In this document: positions 1 through 6,643 of the stretch, piece after piece
How positions within the stretch are numbered: position 1 is the first letter of the stretch
Layout: every line of letters begins with the position of its first letter
Source: Desulfosporosinus orientis DSM 765
GTDB taxonomy: Bacteria; Bacillota; Desulfitobacteriia; Desulfitobacteriales; Desulfitobacteriaceae
Reading direction: 5' to 3'
Length of the DNA: 64,000 nt
Assembly: GCF_000235605.1 (NCBI RefSeq)
Contig: NC_016584.1
Span: 5,023,151-5,087,150, forward strand
The notes under the pieces: generated by a model
What the model saw: only the letters and a program-made list of their open reading frames with translations
What the model was told of the DNA's origin: nothing
The model's database searches: none
Made by a program: the position numbers and the translations under genes

Positions 1-475
1 CAGCGAGACTTCCATTGGGATAATAGCGTTGACTATCTTCCGTCGTTCCAATTCCCGGAAATTCCAAAGCTCGTACCTGAGCAGCAACCTCAGGACTAAC
101 CCTTTTTTGAACATATTCTAAAGCAGAACGTTTGGTAATGCGTGCTTCAATTTCCTGAGCAGGTTTGCCCAGCAAGGGGGATAAGGCTGCAGCCATTTCT
201 TTGGCTCTCCCTGTCTGACGGACTTCTGCTGGAACTGCATAAACTGTCTCAGTACTAACGCTCATTGCCAATACATTTCCTTCTCGGTCTTCAATATTTC
301 CGCGTTTTGGTGCAACCGGGACCCCACGGAAATGAGAATCATCGGCCTTTTTGCGCAAATCCGCACCCTGACTAAGCTGCACAAACCCTAACCGGACAAT
401 TAAAACCACTAAAAAAGCACAAACACACAAAAAAAGAAAAGCGATTCGTTTACGCATAACGACATAAGGACTCAT
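1..475 (-). CDS. Penicillin-binding transpeptidase (FtsI/SpoVD class), N-terminal part
   Basis: This is a partial gene: it starts at ATG 475 behind a GGGGGTGAGG ribosome site and runs off the window edge after about 158 codons. A short cytoplasmic tail is followed by one membrane segment (about residues 9-30), then the start of the class B PBP dimerisation domain with the conserved RGNIEDREGNVLA stretch. The transpeptidase domain lies outside the window. Class B PBPs cross-link septal or spore-cortex peptidoglycan. The position directly after mraZ-rsmH-ftsL is the usual place for FtsI/PBP2B, or for the sporulation paralogue SpoVD; the visible part cannot separate them. Confidence 0.85.
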   Translation of the reverse strand, partial: MSPYVVMRKRIAFLFLCVCAFLVVLIVRLGFVQLSQGADLRKKADDSHFRGVPVAPKRGNIEDREGNVLAMSVSTETVYAVPAEVRQTGRAKEMAAALSPLLGKPAQEIEARITKRSALEYVQKRVSPEVAAQVRALEFPGIGTTEDSQRYYPNGSLA

Positions 476-529
476 CAGTCCTCACCCCCATTTTCCCGGG
501 GGCTCTAGCGTACCCAAATCGCCTTTCTC

Positions 530-1018
530 TTATCGCTGTGTAGAAGCAAAAAAACTCGTAAATTTTTGAGAAAATTTTTGGATGGTGGAAGGTTTATCTT
601 CACTAGTCTGAGCTGCGACTTGGGTTGACGAAGCCCCCATTTTATTTTTGGCTGAAGGCACGACTCCTGCCATATACACTTTCCCCGTAGGCTTTTCCAT
701 TCCCATGGACAAAGCTACACTCTCAATTCGGCTTACAGAACGAAGTTTGTCAACCTCCATCTGGAGAAGCTCATTCCTTGTTTTGATATCAGCAATTTCC
801 TTTTCCAAGGATCGAACCTGAGCTCCCTTGACAACCGTCAGATGAACGGTCTCTGCTCCTATGGCACCGGTTATGCCAACAATCAATCCCAATGCCATAA
901 TGCTTTTAATTTTAGAATATCCTTTCCCTTTTCTGTTGGGTCTAGGATTTCTAGTTATATCCCTATTTGTATTCGCCAACGCCTCCTGCCATTCAACTGA
1001 TTCCTGCGCCACTACCAT
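530..1018 (-). CDS. ftsL: Cell division protein FtsL-like
   Basis: Encodes a 162-residue bitopic protein that fits FtsL, the divisome factor that pairs with DivIC/FtsB and helps activate septal peptidoglycan synthesis. A basic N-terminal cytoplasmic tail is followed by one membrane helix (about 38-58), then a leucine/glutamate-rich coiled coil (about 60-97), then a low-complexity Ser/Thr/Lys tail. FtsL sequences diverge strongly, so the call rests on topology, coiled coil and gene order between rsmH and a class B PBP. The ATG start at 1018 has a strong AAAGGAGGAGG site. The tail after residue 115 is longer than usual and looks disordered. Confidence 0.8.
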   Translation of the reverse strand: MVVAQESVEWQEALANTNRDITRNPRPNRKGKGYSKIKSIMALGLIVGITGAIGAETVHLTVVKGAQVRSLEKEIADIKTRNELLQMEVDKLRSVSRIESVALSMGMEKPTGKVYMAGVVPSAKNKMGASSTQVAAQTSEDKPSTIQKFSQKFTSFFASTQR

Positions 1019-1047
1019 GGGTATTCCTCCTCCTTTAGCTTTAGACT

Positions 1048-1980
1048 TTATATTTTTTCGGCAACCCGTAATTTTGCACTTCTCGACCTAGGATTATGCT
1101 CAACTTCTTCTCTTGATGGAAGAATAGGCTTCTTGGTTAACACCTTTGCCATTGTTTTGGCATCACACCTACAAATTGGCAATTCCGGAGGACAAGTACA
1201 TCGTCCCTGCCAGGATCTCATTCGCTCTTTCACAATCCGATCTTCTAAAGAGTGAAAGGTAATCACCCCTATTCGTCCGCCATGATTCAAACAACGAAGT
1301 GCCTGATCCAACACCCTGTCCAAAACGCCCAGTTCGTCGTTAACAACAATTCGTATGGCCTGAAATGTGCGTTTGGCAGGATGAGGTCCATTTCTCCTAA
1401 CCGCAGCCGGAACCGCAGCCTTTATAGCTTGCACCAAATCTCCGGTAGTTTCCAAAGATCGCACTTGGCGGGCCTGAACAATAAATTGGGCAATGCGCTT
1501 AGCCCATTTTTCTTCTCCATAGGTCCAAATAAGCTGGGCCAATTCTTCTTCTGACCAAGAATTCACAATTTCCCTGGCATTCAAGGCCCTGGCAGAATCC
1601 ATCCGCATATCTAAAGGGGCATCCTGCATATAGCTAAAGCCCCGCTCAGCCTCATCCAATTGAGGAGAGGAGACACCCAGATCGAAAATAATGCCATCAA
1701 CAGGCAGCAAGTCCAGCTCATTTAAGGTTGCTTCCAAATGTTCAAAATTTCGATTAACCAAGGTTACTCGTCCATCCCCTTGAAAGGTCTCCCGGGCATG
1801 ATGGATTGCGTGTTCATCTTGATCGAAACAAATCAACTTTCCATCTTCGCCCATATTCTCAATAATTTTACGGCTATGTCCCCCACCGCCTAAGGTACAA
1901 TCTACATACCTCCCGGAAGGGTTAGTAATAACTGAATCCACGGTCTCTTCTAATAACACAGTGACATGATGAAAATCCAA
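1048..1980 (-). CDS. rsmH: 16S rRNA (cytosine-1402-N4)-methyltransferase RsmH (MraW)
   Basis: A 310-residue SAM-dependent enzyme that N4-methylates C1402 in the 16S rRNA decoding centre. The N terminus (HHVTVLLEE) and the glycine-rich SAM motif DCTLGGGGHS (residues 27-36) are diagnostic of the family. The FDLGVSSPQLDEAERGFSY region and the C-terminal HSLEDRIVK stretch also match. It uses a TTG start at 1980 behind AAAGGAACGG. It lies 16 bp after mraZ and 29 bp before ftsL, so it is very likely part of the mraZ operon. Confidence 0.97.
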   Translation of the reverse strand: MDFHHVTVLLEETVDSVITNPSGRYVDCTLGGGGHSRKIIENMGEDGKLICFDQDEHAIHHARETFQGDGRVTLVNRNFEHLEATLNELDLLPVDGIIFDLGVSSPQLDEAERGFSYMQDAPLDMRMDSARALNAREIVNSWSEEELAQLIWTYGEEKWAKRIAQFIVQARQVRSLETTGDLVQAIKAAVPAAVRRNGPHPAKRTFQAIRIVVNDELGVLDRVLDQALRCLNHGGRIGVITFHSLEDRIVKERMRSWQGRCTCPPELPICRCDAKTMAKVLTKKPILPSREEVEHNPRSRSAKLRVAEKI

Positions 1981-1996
1981 ACTAATCCGTTCCTTT

Positions 1997-2428
1997 CTAT
2001 ATTCCGAGATGGACTAACGATTCAGCAGCACTGGCATAGGCATTTTCTGCCTGCTGACTGTATTCTGTCCAAAGTGTCTGACTCCAAATCTCAACTCGGC
2101 TTGACACTCCCACCAGAACCAGGTCCTTCTCCAATTGCGCATAGCTGCGCAAATTTGCCGGCAATAGAATTCTTCCCTGTTTGTCTAGTTCACATTCTGT
2201 TGCCCCTGAAAAAAAGAAACGGACAAAGGAACGTACTTCGGGTTGAGTAAAGGGCAGCTCACGCAGCTTTTTCTCTAAAGTTTCCCATTCCGGGCGGGGG
2301 TACACAAACAAGCAGTGATCTAAGCCTTTGGTTACAATGAATTGCTCACCCAAGGCATCACGGAATTTCACCGGTATAATCAACCGGCCTTTTCCGTCGA
2401 TGGTATGAATGTACTCCCCCATAAACAT
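1997..2428 (-). CDS. mraZ: Transcriptional regulator / cell division protein MraZ
   Basis: Encodes 143 residues with two SpoVT-AbrB-like half domains. Each carries the MraZ signature: DGKGRLIIP near the N terminus and DKQGRILLP in the second half. MraZ is a ring-shaped DNA-binding protein that controls its own dcw operon by binding tandem TGGG boxes; such boxes lie immediately upstream here. The ATG at 2428 (MFMGEY...) matches the family N terminus and is preferred over a GTG nine bases upstream. It is the first gene of the mraZ-rsmH-ftsL-PBP unit. Confidence 0.96.
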   Translation of the reverse strand: MFMGEYIHTIDGKGRLIIPVKFRDALGEQFIVTKGLDHCLFVYPRPEWETLEKKLRELPFTQPEVRSFVRFFFSGATECELDKQGRILLPANLRSYAQLEKDLVLVGVSSRVEIWSQTLWTEYSQQAENAYASAAESLVHLGI

Positions 2429-2437
2429 AGTGTTCAC

Positions 2438-2483
2438 CCCACTGCAGTGGTCTTCCGCCCCACTTTACCCCACTTCTTCCCAC
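2438..2483 (-). promoter_or_regulatory. MraZ operator: phased GTGGG boxes upstream of mraZ
   Basis: Read on the minus strand, GTGGG occurs at 2483-2479, 2473-2469 and 2463-2459, spaced exactly 10 bp apart. A fourth copy at 2442-2438 is 21 bp further on, directly before the mraZ start. This is the arrangement described for MraZ operators (TGGGN-type direct repeats with 10-bp phasing). A perfect 12-bp palindrome, CCACTGCAGTGG (2439-2450), overlaps the last box. Autoregulation of the dcw unit is inferred. Confidence 0.8.
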
Positions 2484-2632
2484 TATTCTCCATCAACAAA
2501 GATAATCCTGCTGTTAATTTAGGTTTTTTAGATAAAAAAATTAAAACAGGAGAAAGGTCCTACCTTTAAGGCCCATTCTCAGAAGGTTTGGAAGGCAAAG
2601 GGCGCTGCGAAACAACTTAAGGCAAGAAAATT

Positions 2633-2678
2633 GCAAAAAAAATACGCCTTGATCGGTTGAACCCGATCAAAGCGTATT
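2633..2678 (-). terminator. Intrinsic terminator after the lpd gene
   Basis: A stem of AATACGC plus TTGATCGG around a short loop (2641-2678) is followed, on the minus strand, by eight T residues. It lies about 75 bp after the dihydrolipoyl dehydrogenase stop and separates that gene from mraZ. Confidence 0.85.
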
Positions 2679-2750
2679 TCTAATTAGACCCACATGCCGC
2701 TAACACGACACCATCAGATAATAAAAACAGCTTGAAAAAAGGCTATTTAA

Positions 2751-4133
2751 CTAAGCTAAATGAAGGGGTTTCCCCATAATGCCGTGGGCAGCCTCCATAA
2801 CCGCTTCCGGCAAGGTTGGATGAGCATGAACCGTCCGAGCAATATCCTCGGCCCGGAGACCTTTTTCCACAGCTATTACTAATTCGGATATCAAGGTACT
2901 TGCCTGTGGACCCATGATACTTGCCCCTTTCACAATTCCTTCCGAATCTGCCAAGATCTTAACAAGCCCCACACTCTCCCCCAAAGCTAAAGCCTTACCA
3001 TTTGCCGAAAAAGGAAACTTACTGACATGATACTCTTGGCCTGAGGCTTTTAATTCCTGTTCCGTCAATCCAACCGTTGCAATTTCAGGATGAGTAAAAA
3101 TTGCACTGGGTATAGCCTTATAGTTCATTTCAACAGAGCGCCCGGCAATATGTTCAACAGCCACAATCCCTTCTTCGGAGGCCACATGAGCCAACATAAT
3201 TCCTCCGACAACATCACCAATCGCATAGACATTAGGCAAATTGGTTTGCATCTGTGCGTTAACCTTAATGGCTCCTCTTTCAGTTTCCAGGCCTAAACTA
3301 TTAACATCGATTCCCCTCAGATTTGGACGACGGCCGGTGGATAATAGAACACGATCTGCCTGAATTTCTTTCAGTCCTTTTGAATCCTCAATTTCCACGA
3401 CAAGGTTTTCCCCGTCTTTTCGAATACCCTTGACAGCTGTTTTTGTATAAACATCAATTCTGCTTCGCTTTAACAAAGGAGTTAAACGCTTTGGAATTTC
3501 CTCATCAATGGTTGGCAATAGAGTGGGAAGCATTTCAACAACACTGACTTTTACCCCAAAAGCCTCATAAATTGAAGCAAATTCTAAACCTATGACCCCA
3601 CCTCCAATGATAACAAGGTGTTTAGGTAATTGTGTCCCTTCGAGGATTTCGTCACTGGTTACAACTCCTGGAAGATCCGATCCCGGAATAGGTATACGAG
3701 CAGGCACAGACCCAGTCGCTAATATAATATTTTCAACAGAATAGTTCTCTTCTCCGCCTTCAGTGGCAACAGAAAGCTGTCCAACTTTATTAAATTCTCC
3801 CCATCCTTTGACCACATGAATCTTCGCCGCTTTCATCAATTTATCAACACCGTTTACCAAAGAATTGACAACTTGATCTTTGCGAGCGACAACAGCACTG
3901 TAATCTATCCGTTTTTCCCCAGCAAATAAACCAAACTCCTCAGCGCGTCCCATCTCACGCCACAAATCCGCACTTTTTACCAAAGCCTTAGTAGGGATGC
4001 ACCCCCGATTCAAGCATGTACCGCCTAATTTTTCACCCTCAACTAGCAAAACAGATAATCCTAGTTGAGCAGCTCTTAAAGCACAAACATATCCCCCAGG
4101 TCCTCCCCCGAGAATTCCAACCTGATAATCCAT
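2751..4133 (-). CDS. lpdA: Dihydrolipoyl dehydrogenase (E3)
   Basis: A 460-residue FAD-dependent pyridine nucleotide-disulfide oxidoreductase that reoxidises dihydrolipoamide in 2-oxoacid dehydrogenases or the glycine cleavage system. The FAD-binding GGGPGG (9-14), the redox pair C40/C45 in GGTCLNRGCIPTK, the NAD-binding GGGVIGLEFA and the catalytic-base motif HAHPTLPEA near the C terminus are all present. ATG 4133 sits 8 nt from AAGGAG, which excludes a GTG three codons upstream. It is a single-gene unit with its own terminator and no E1 or E2 genes beside it, so the partner complex cannot be read from context. Confidence 0.95.
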   Translation of the reverse strand: MDYQVGILGGGPGGYVCALRAAQLGLSVLLVEGEKLGGTCLNRGCIPTKALVKSADLWREMGRAEEFGLFAGEKRIDYSAVVARKDQVVNSLVNGVDKLMKAAKIHVVKGWGEFNKVGQLSVATEGGEENYSVENIILATGSVPARIPIPGSDLPGVVTSDEILEGTQLPKHLVIIGGGVIGLEFASIYEAFGVKVSVVEMLPTLLPTIDEEIPKRLTPLLKRSRIDVYTKTAVKGIRKDGENLVVEIEDSKGLKEIQADRVLLSTGRRPNLRGIDVNSLGLETERGAIKVNAQMQTNLPNVYAIGDVVGGIMLAHVASEEGIVAVEHIAGRSVEMNYKAIPSAIFTHPEIATVGLTEQELKASGQEYHVSKFPFSANGKALALGESVGLVKILADSEGIVKGASIMGPQASTLISELVIAVEKGLRAEDIARTVHAHPTLPEAVMEAAHGIMGKPLHLA

Positions 4134-4266
4134 GGTACCCACTCCTTCCCTTGCAATTGTTAACTATTCGAACAAAGCTTGAAAATCTCCTGCTTTCTTA
4201 TAAGAAAACCACAAGAAACAATATGTCCTGCCTCATCATAACATATTCATTTCCCCATCTTTCCAA

Positions 4267-4301
4267 ATAAAAAACCCAAACCCCAAGATCAACTCAGGGT
4301 T
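4267..4301 (-). terminator. Intrinsic terminator after the LysM-protein gene
   Basis: On the minus strand a 9-bp stem (AACCCTGAG with CTTGGGGTT, including G-T pairs) is followed by TGGGTTTTTT. It starts about 30 bp after the stop of the LysM-repeat protein. Confidence 0.65.
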
Positions 4302-4332
4302 CAGGTGATGATTATATTTTTGCTTTTACTTA

Positions 4333-4905
4333 TTAACCGTAAAACTCTCCTGTAGATACTCCTGGAATGAATAAAATTTGACCTGGATAAATGAGATCGG
4401 GGTTGCGTAAGTCGTTGGCTAAAATGATGGCTTGCATTGTCGTTCCATAACGTTTAGCAATTTTCCATACTGTATCACCTTTTTTGACAACATAAACTTC
4501 GTGAGCCGGAGTAGGCACTGGGTAATGTTGGTAGTGATGATGGTGGTGAGGATGCATCCCCGGAGTTCCACATGGCGAGCAGGGCATTGGTCCATCAACA
4601 TCTAATGAAGCACAACCTGGGTCCATATCAACATCCATGTTTACAAAGCCTCCTGGAGGATACATGCCAGGCGCTCCGGGCATCATACCGCCTTGCATTC
4701 CCTGCATACCTTCCATGCCTTCCATACCTTGCATTCCTTGCATCCCTTGCATCCCTTGCATCCCTTGCATCCCTTGCATCCCTTGCATCCCTTGCATCCC
4801 TTGCATCCCCGGCATACTTGGCATACTTGGCATACTTGGCATACTTGGCATACTTGGCATACCTGGTTTGAAACTTGGGTTATAAGCAACGGAACGTAAT
4901 TCCAT
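4333..4905 (-). CDS. LysM-domain protein with MPS/MQG tandem tripeptide repeats
   Basis: Encodes 190 residues from ATG 4905, which has a near-perfect AAAGGAGG site; longer readings start at weak codons with no site. After a short head come tripeptide repeats: PGM, five PSM, PGM, eight QGM, two EGM and two QGM. A Pro/Gly/Met and acidic segment, a His cluster (HPHHHHHYQHYP) and one C-terminal LysM domain (about 138-182) follow. LysM binds peptidoglycan or chitin-like glycans. There is no signal peptide, as in spore-coat LysM proteins such as SafA, so a spore-envelope or cell-wall-associated role is possible but unproven. The His cluster and methionines could bind metal (speculative). Confidence 0.8.
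   Translation of the reverse strand: MELRSVAYNPSFKPGMPSMPSMPSMPSMPSMPGMQGMQGMQGMQGMQGMQGMQGMQGMQGMEGMEGMQGMQGGMMPGAPGMYPPGGFVNMDVDMDPGCASLDVDGPMPCSPCGTPGMHPHHHHHYQHYPVPTPAHEVYVVKKGDTVWKIAKRYGTTMQAIILANDLRNPDLIYPGQILFIPGVSTGEFYG
4732..4866. repeat. 9-bp tandem repeat tract inside the LysM-protein gene
   Basis: On the plus strand CATCCCTTG is repeated seven times without change (4741-4803), flanked by CATTCCTTG (4732) and CATCCCCGG (4804). Five exact CATACTTGG copies follow (4813-4857), then CATACCTGG. The 9-bp unit keeps frame and encodes QGM or PSM tripeptides, so copy number can change by slippage without breaking the protein. Confidence 0.95.
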
Positions 4906-5165
4906 TTTAATTTCCTCCTTTAACTCGGCAAGTTCATCCTTGGCTTTTATTTCCTTGCCCTTAACTAATAACAATATATGGTAATAACGTTGTAAGGTGT
5001 ATGTCTAGATTAATTATTTTCTATTTTTAACCATTAATAATTAACTCCACAAAAGCAAGTACATTTTCTTTATACAAACCTTGAAGGATACCTAACCAAG
5101 TACCCTGTAGTTATGGATTAATACCAGAAAACATGCTGTTGACCTAAGACATTGTCTTGGTGAAT
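4906..5165. other. Intergenic leader of the LysM-protein gene
   Basis: AT-rich non-coding stretch. The only clear structure is a palindrome, AAGACATTGTCTT (5146-5158), near the terminator of the preceding gene. On the minus strand CATACACC occurs about 90 bp before the LysM gene and resembles a SigE-type -10 element, but no convincing -35 partner is visible. No ORF with a ribosome site was seen. Confidence 0.4.
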
Positions 5166-5196
5166 AAAAAGAGCTGGCCAAAATAGACCAGCTCTT
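5166..5196 (-). terminator. Intrinsic terminator after the DUF1858 gene
   Basis: AAGAGCTGG (5169-5177) pairs perfectly with CCAGCTCTT (5188-5196). On the minus strand the stem is followed by a run of five T. It lies about 50 bp after the DUF1858 protein stop. Confidence 0.85.
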
Positions 5197-5243
5197 AATT
5201 ACTCTTTAAAAATATACACTATTTTTCATCTTTTCCCAAATGC

Positions 5244-5441
5244 TTAAACAGTAGTAATGGCTTTATTTAACTTTGCAATCAATTCATCCGGTTTCTTTCC
5301 ATGGGTTAAAGCTGCTCCTTCAAGGCTTTCCATTGTCGAAGACGGACATCCCAAGCAGTGCATCCCCAGTTCAAGGAAAACTTGAACGGTTTGAGGATAC
5401 TGCCGTAACACTTGACCTACAGTCATCTCTTTAGTTAACAT
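5244..5441 (-). CDS. DUF1858 domain protein
   Basis: A 65-residue protein that is essentially one DUF1858 domain: TVGQVLRQYPQTVQVFLELGM followed by HCLGCPS and a helical tail. The CxxC pair after a conserved histidine is typical of this family, found free-standing or fused to hybrid-cluster or ScdA/RIC-like proteins, and suggests redox or metal binding. ATG 5441 has a strong AAGGGAGG site. It lies 88 bp downstream of the methionine-synthase-like gene, is followed by its own terminator and may be co-transcribed with that gene. Its function is unknown. Confidence 0.85.
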   Translation of the reverse strand: MLTKEMTVGQVLRQYPQTVQVFLELGMHCLGCPSSTMESLEGAALTHGKKPDELIAKLNKAITTV

Positions 5442-5529
5442 GTAAGAATTCCTCCCTTAGCATTTCTCACTTAAATGCTTGGTTTATTTTAAAGTAAAAT
5501 TGATCTATTACTCAACCCATCCTTAACAG

Positions 5530-6600
5530 TTATCTCATAGTATCCCCAATTTCAAATAAAAGTTCATAAATATGCTCTGCCAAATCCTTACCAAGGGTGC
5601 CTGTGCCACAGCTTGGAGTAAGCATGCTTTGTTGCCGTAGTCGATCTTCATCAACACCACGTTTCACAAGTTCCTGGAGATTTCTTTCCAAACGTTCCCT
5701 TAAACTCTGAGCGGTCTCTTGCCAAGCCTCTTGATTTGTGGGAACAATTCCCCAAGAAAGAATCCCTCCTCGAGATAAATAATCATTAATCGGTCCTGCT
5801 AATACCACCATACTTTGCATATACTCATAAGCATCAAAATTAATCACTTGCACTTTGGAATCAAAAAGGAGGGTCCAATCCATTCCTGCGCAAACATGAA
5901 TTCCCGGAATTCCGCCTTGCTTTACAATTCCCATAAAAATTAAATTTAAATCTTCAATGAGCTGTTCCCTGTTCAAAGTAACATGAGTTGATGCCCCATA
6001 ACCATAGAGCCCTGGGTCGTCAACGGTCATTAAGACAGGCAGTCCATACTTGCGAAGCCGTTTTGTCTGCCACTCAGCATGCAAAACAAGAGCCTTCACC
6101 AACATATCTCGAAGGATATCATCATAATAACTCGAACGTCTGTTTTTATCAGTAATTTGCAGCCCAACGGTTAGAGGACCACTGATTTGCCCTTTAAGTA
6201 ATACAGCATCTTGTGTCCCCCTGCTTTCTAAACGATTAATAAAAGCTTCGAATCCTTTCCCACCTCGAAAAGTAAATCCAAAGCGATTCAACACTTCTTG
6301 GTTTCCTTCGAACCCTTCCAAATACAGCGAATAAAATTCCGTCATTCGTTCCAGCCAATCATGGGCTTCAACCTGAAACTGTGGTTTTTCAACATCTCCA
6401 ATGACTCCCGTTTCAATCAAGGCGCGGAGATATTGTCCGATAAAAGCACTTTCGGCTCCTAGATTAGGAAGTTGAGGCCAATGTGGAGCAAAGGGAACGC
6501 TCTTCCAAATCAAGTCTAAAGCCTCTTCATGACTGGTTTGCGGAAGACTTCCTACTCCTGTTGCTAAAAAATAGGGTTTAAAACCACAATCATTTTTCAA
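5530..6600 (-). CDS. Core-MetE-type methyltransferase (cobalamin-independent methionine synthase C-domain-like)
   Basis: A 356-residue UROD/MetE-like TIM-barrel protein. It keeps the zinc ligands of the methionine-synthase catalytic domain: HxC in GIHVCAGMDW and a later Cys in TPSCGTGTLG. It lacks the N-terminal half of full MetE (about 750 residues), so it belongs to the short core-MetE group. In anaerobes these are thought to methylate homocysteine, or another thiol, from a methyl-corrinoid or unknown donor. The start is TTG 6600 behind AAGGAGG. No corrinoid protein gene is adjacent, so the methyl donor is unresolved. A related UROD-type methyltransferase role is the alternative. Confidence 0.75.
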   Translation of the reverse strand: MKNDCGFKPYFLATGVGSLPQTSHEEALDLIWKSVPFAPHWPQLPNLGAESAFIGQYLRALIETGVIGDVEKPQFQVEAHDWLERMTEFYSLYLEGFEGNQEVLNRFGFTFRGGKGFEAFINRLESRGTQDAVLLKGQISGPLTVGLQITDKNRRSSYYDDILRDMLVKALVLHAEWQTKRLRKYGLPVLMTVDDPGLYGYGASTHVTLNREQLIEDLNLIFMGIVKQGGIPGIHVCAGMDWTLLFDSKVQVINFDAYEYMQSMVVLAGPINDYLSRGGILSWGIVPTNQEAWQETAQSLRERLERNLQELVKRGVDEDRLRQQSMLTPSCGTGTLGKDLAEHIYELLFEIGDTMR

Positions 6601-6643
6601 ATCCTTACCTCCTTATTTCTATTCAATTTTCTAACCCTTTTTA

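Noticed and set aside
4732-4866. Repeat tract considered as a CRISPR array or minisatellite outside genes
   Set aside because: The unit is 9 bp without spacers and lies wholly in frame inside a gene with a strong ribosome site.
4572-4899. Repeat-rich open frames on both strands across the LysM gene
   Set aside because: They are shadow frames of the 9-bp repeats; only the minus-strand frame with AAAGGAGG and a LysM domain is supported.
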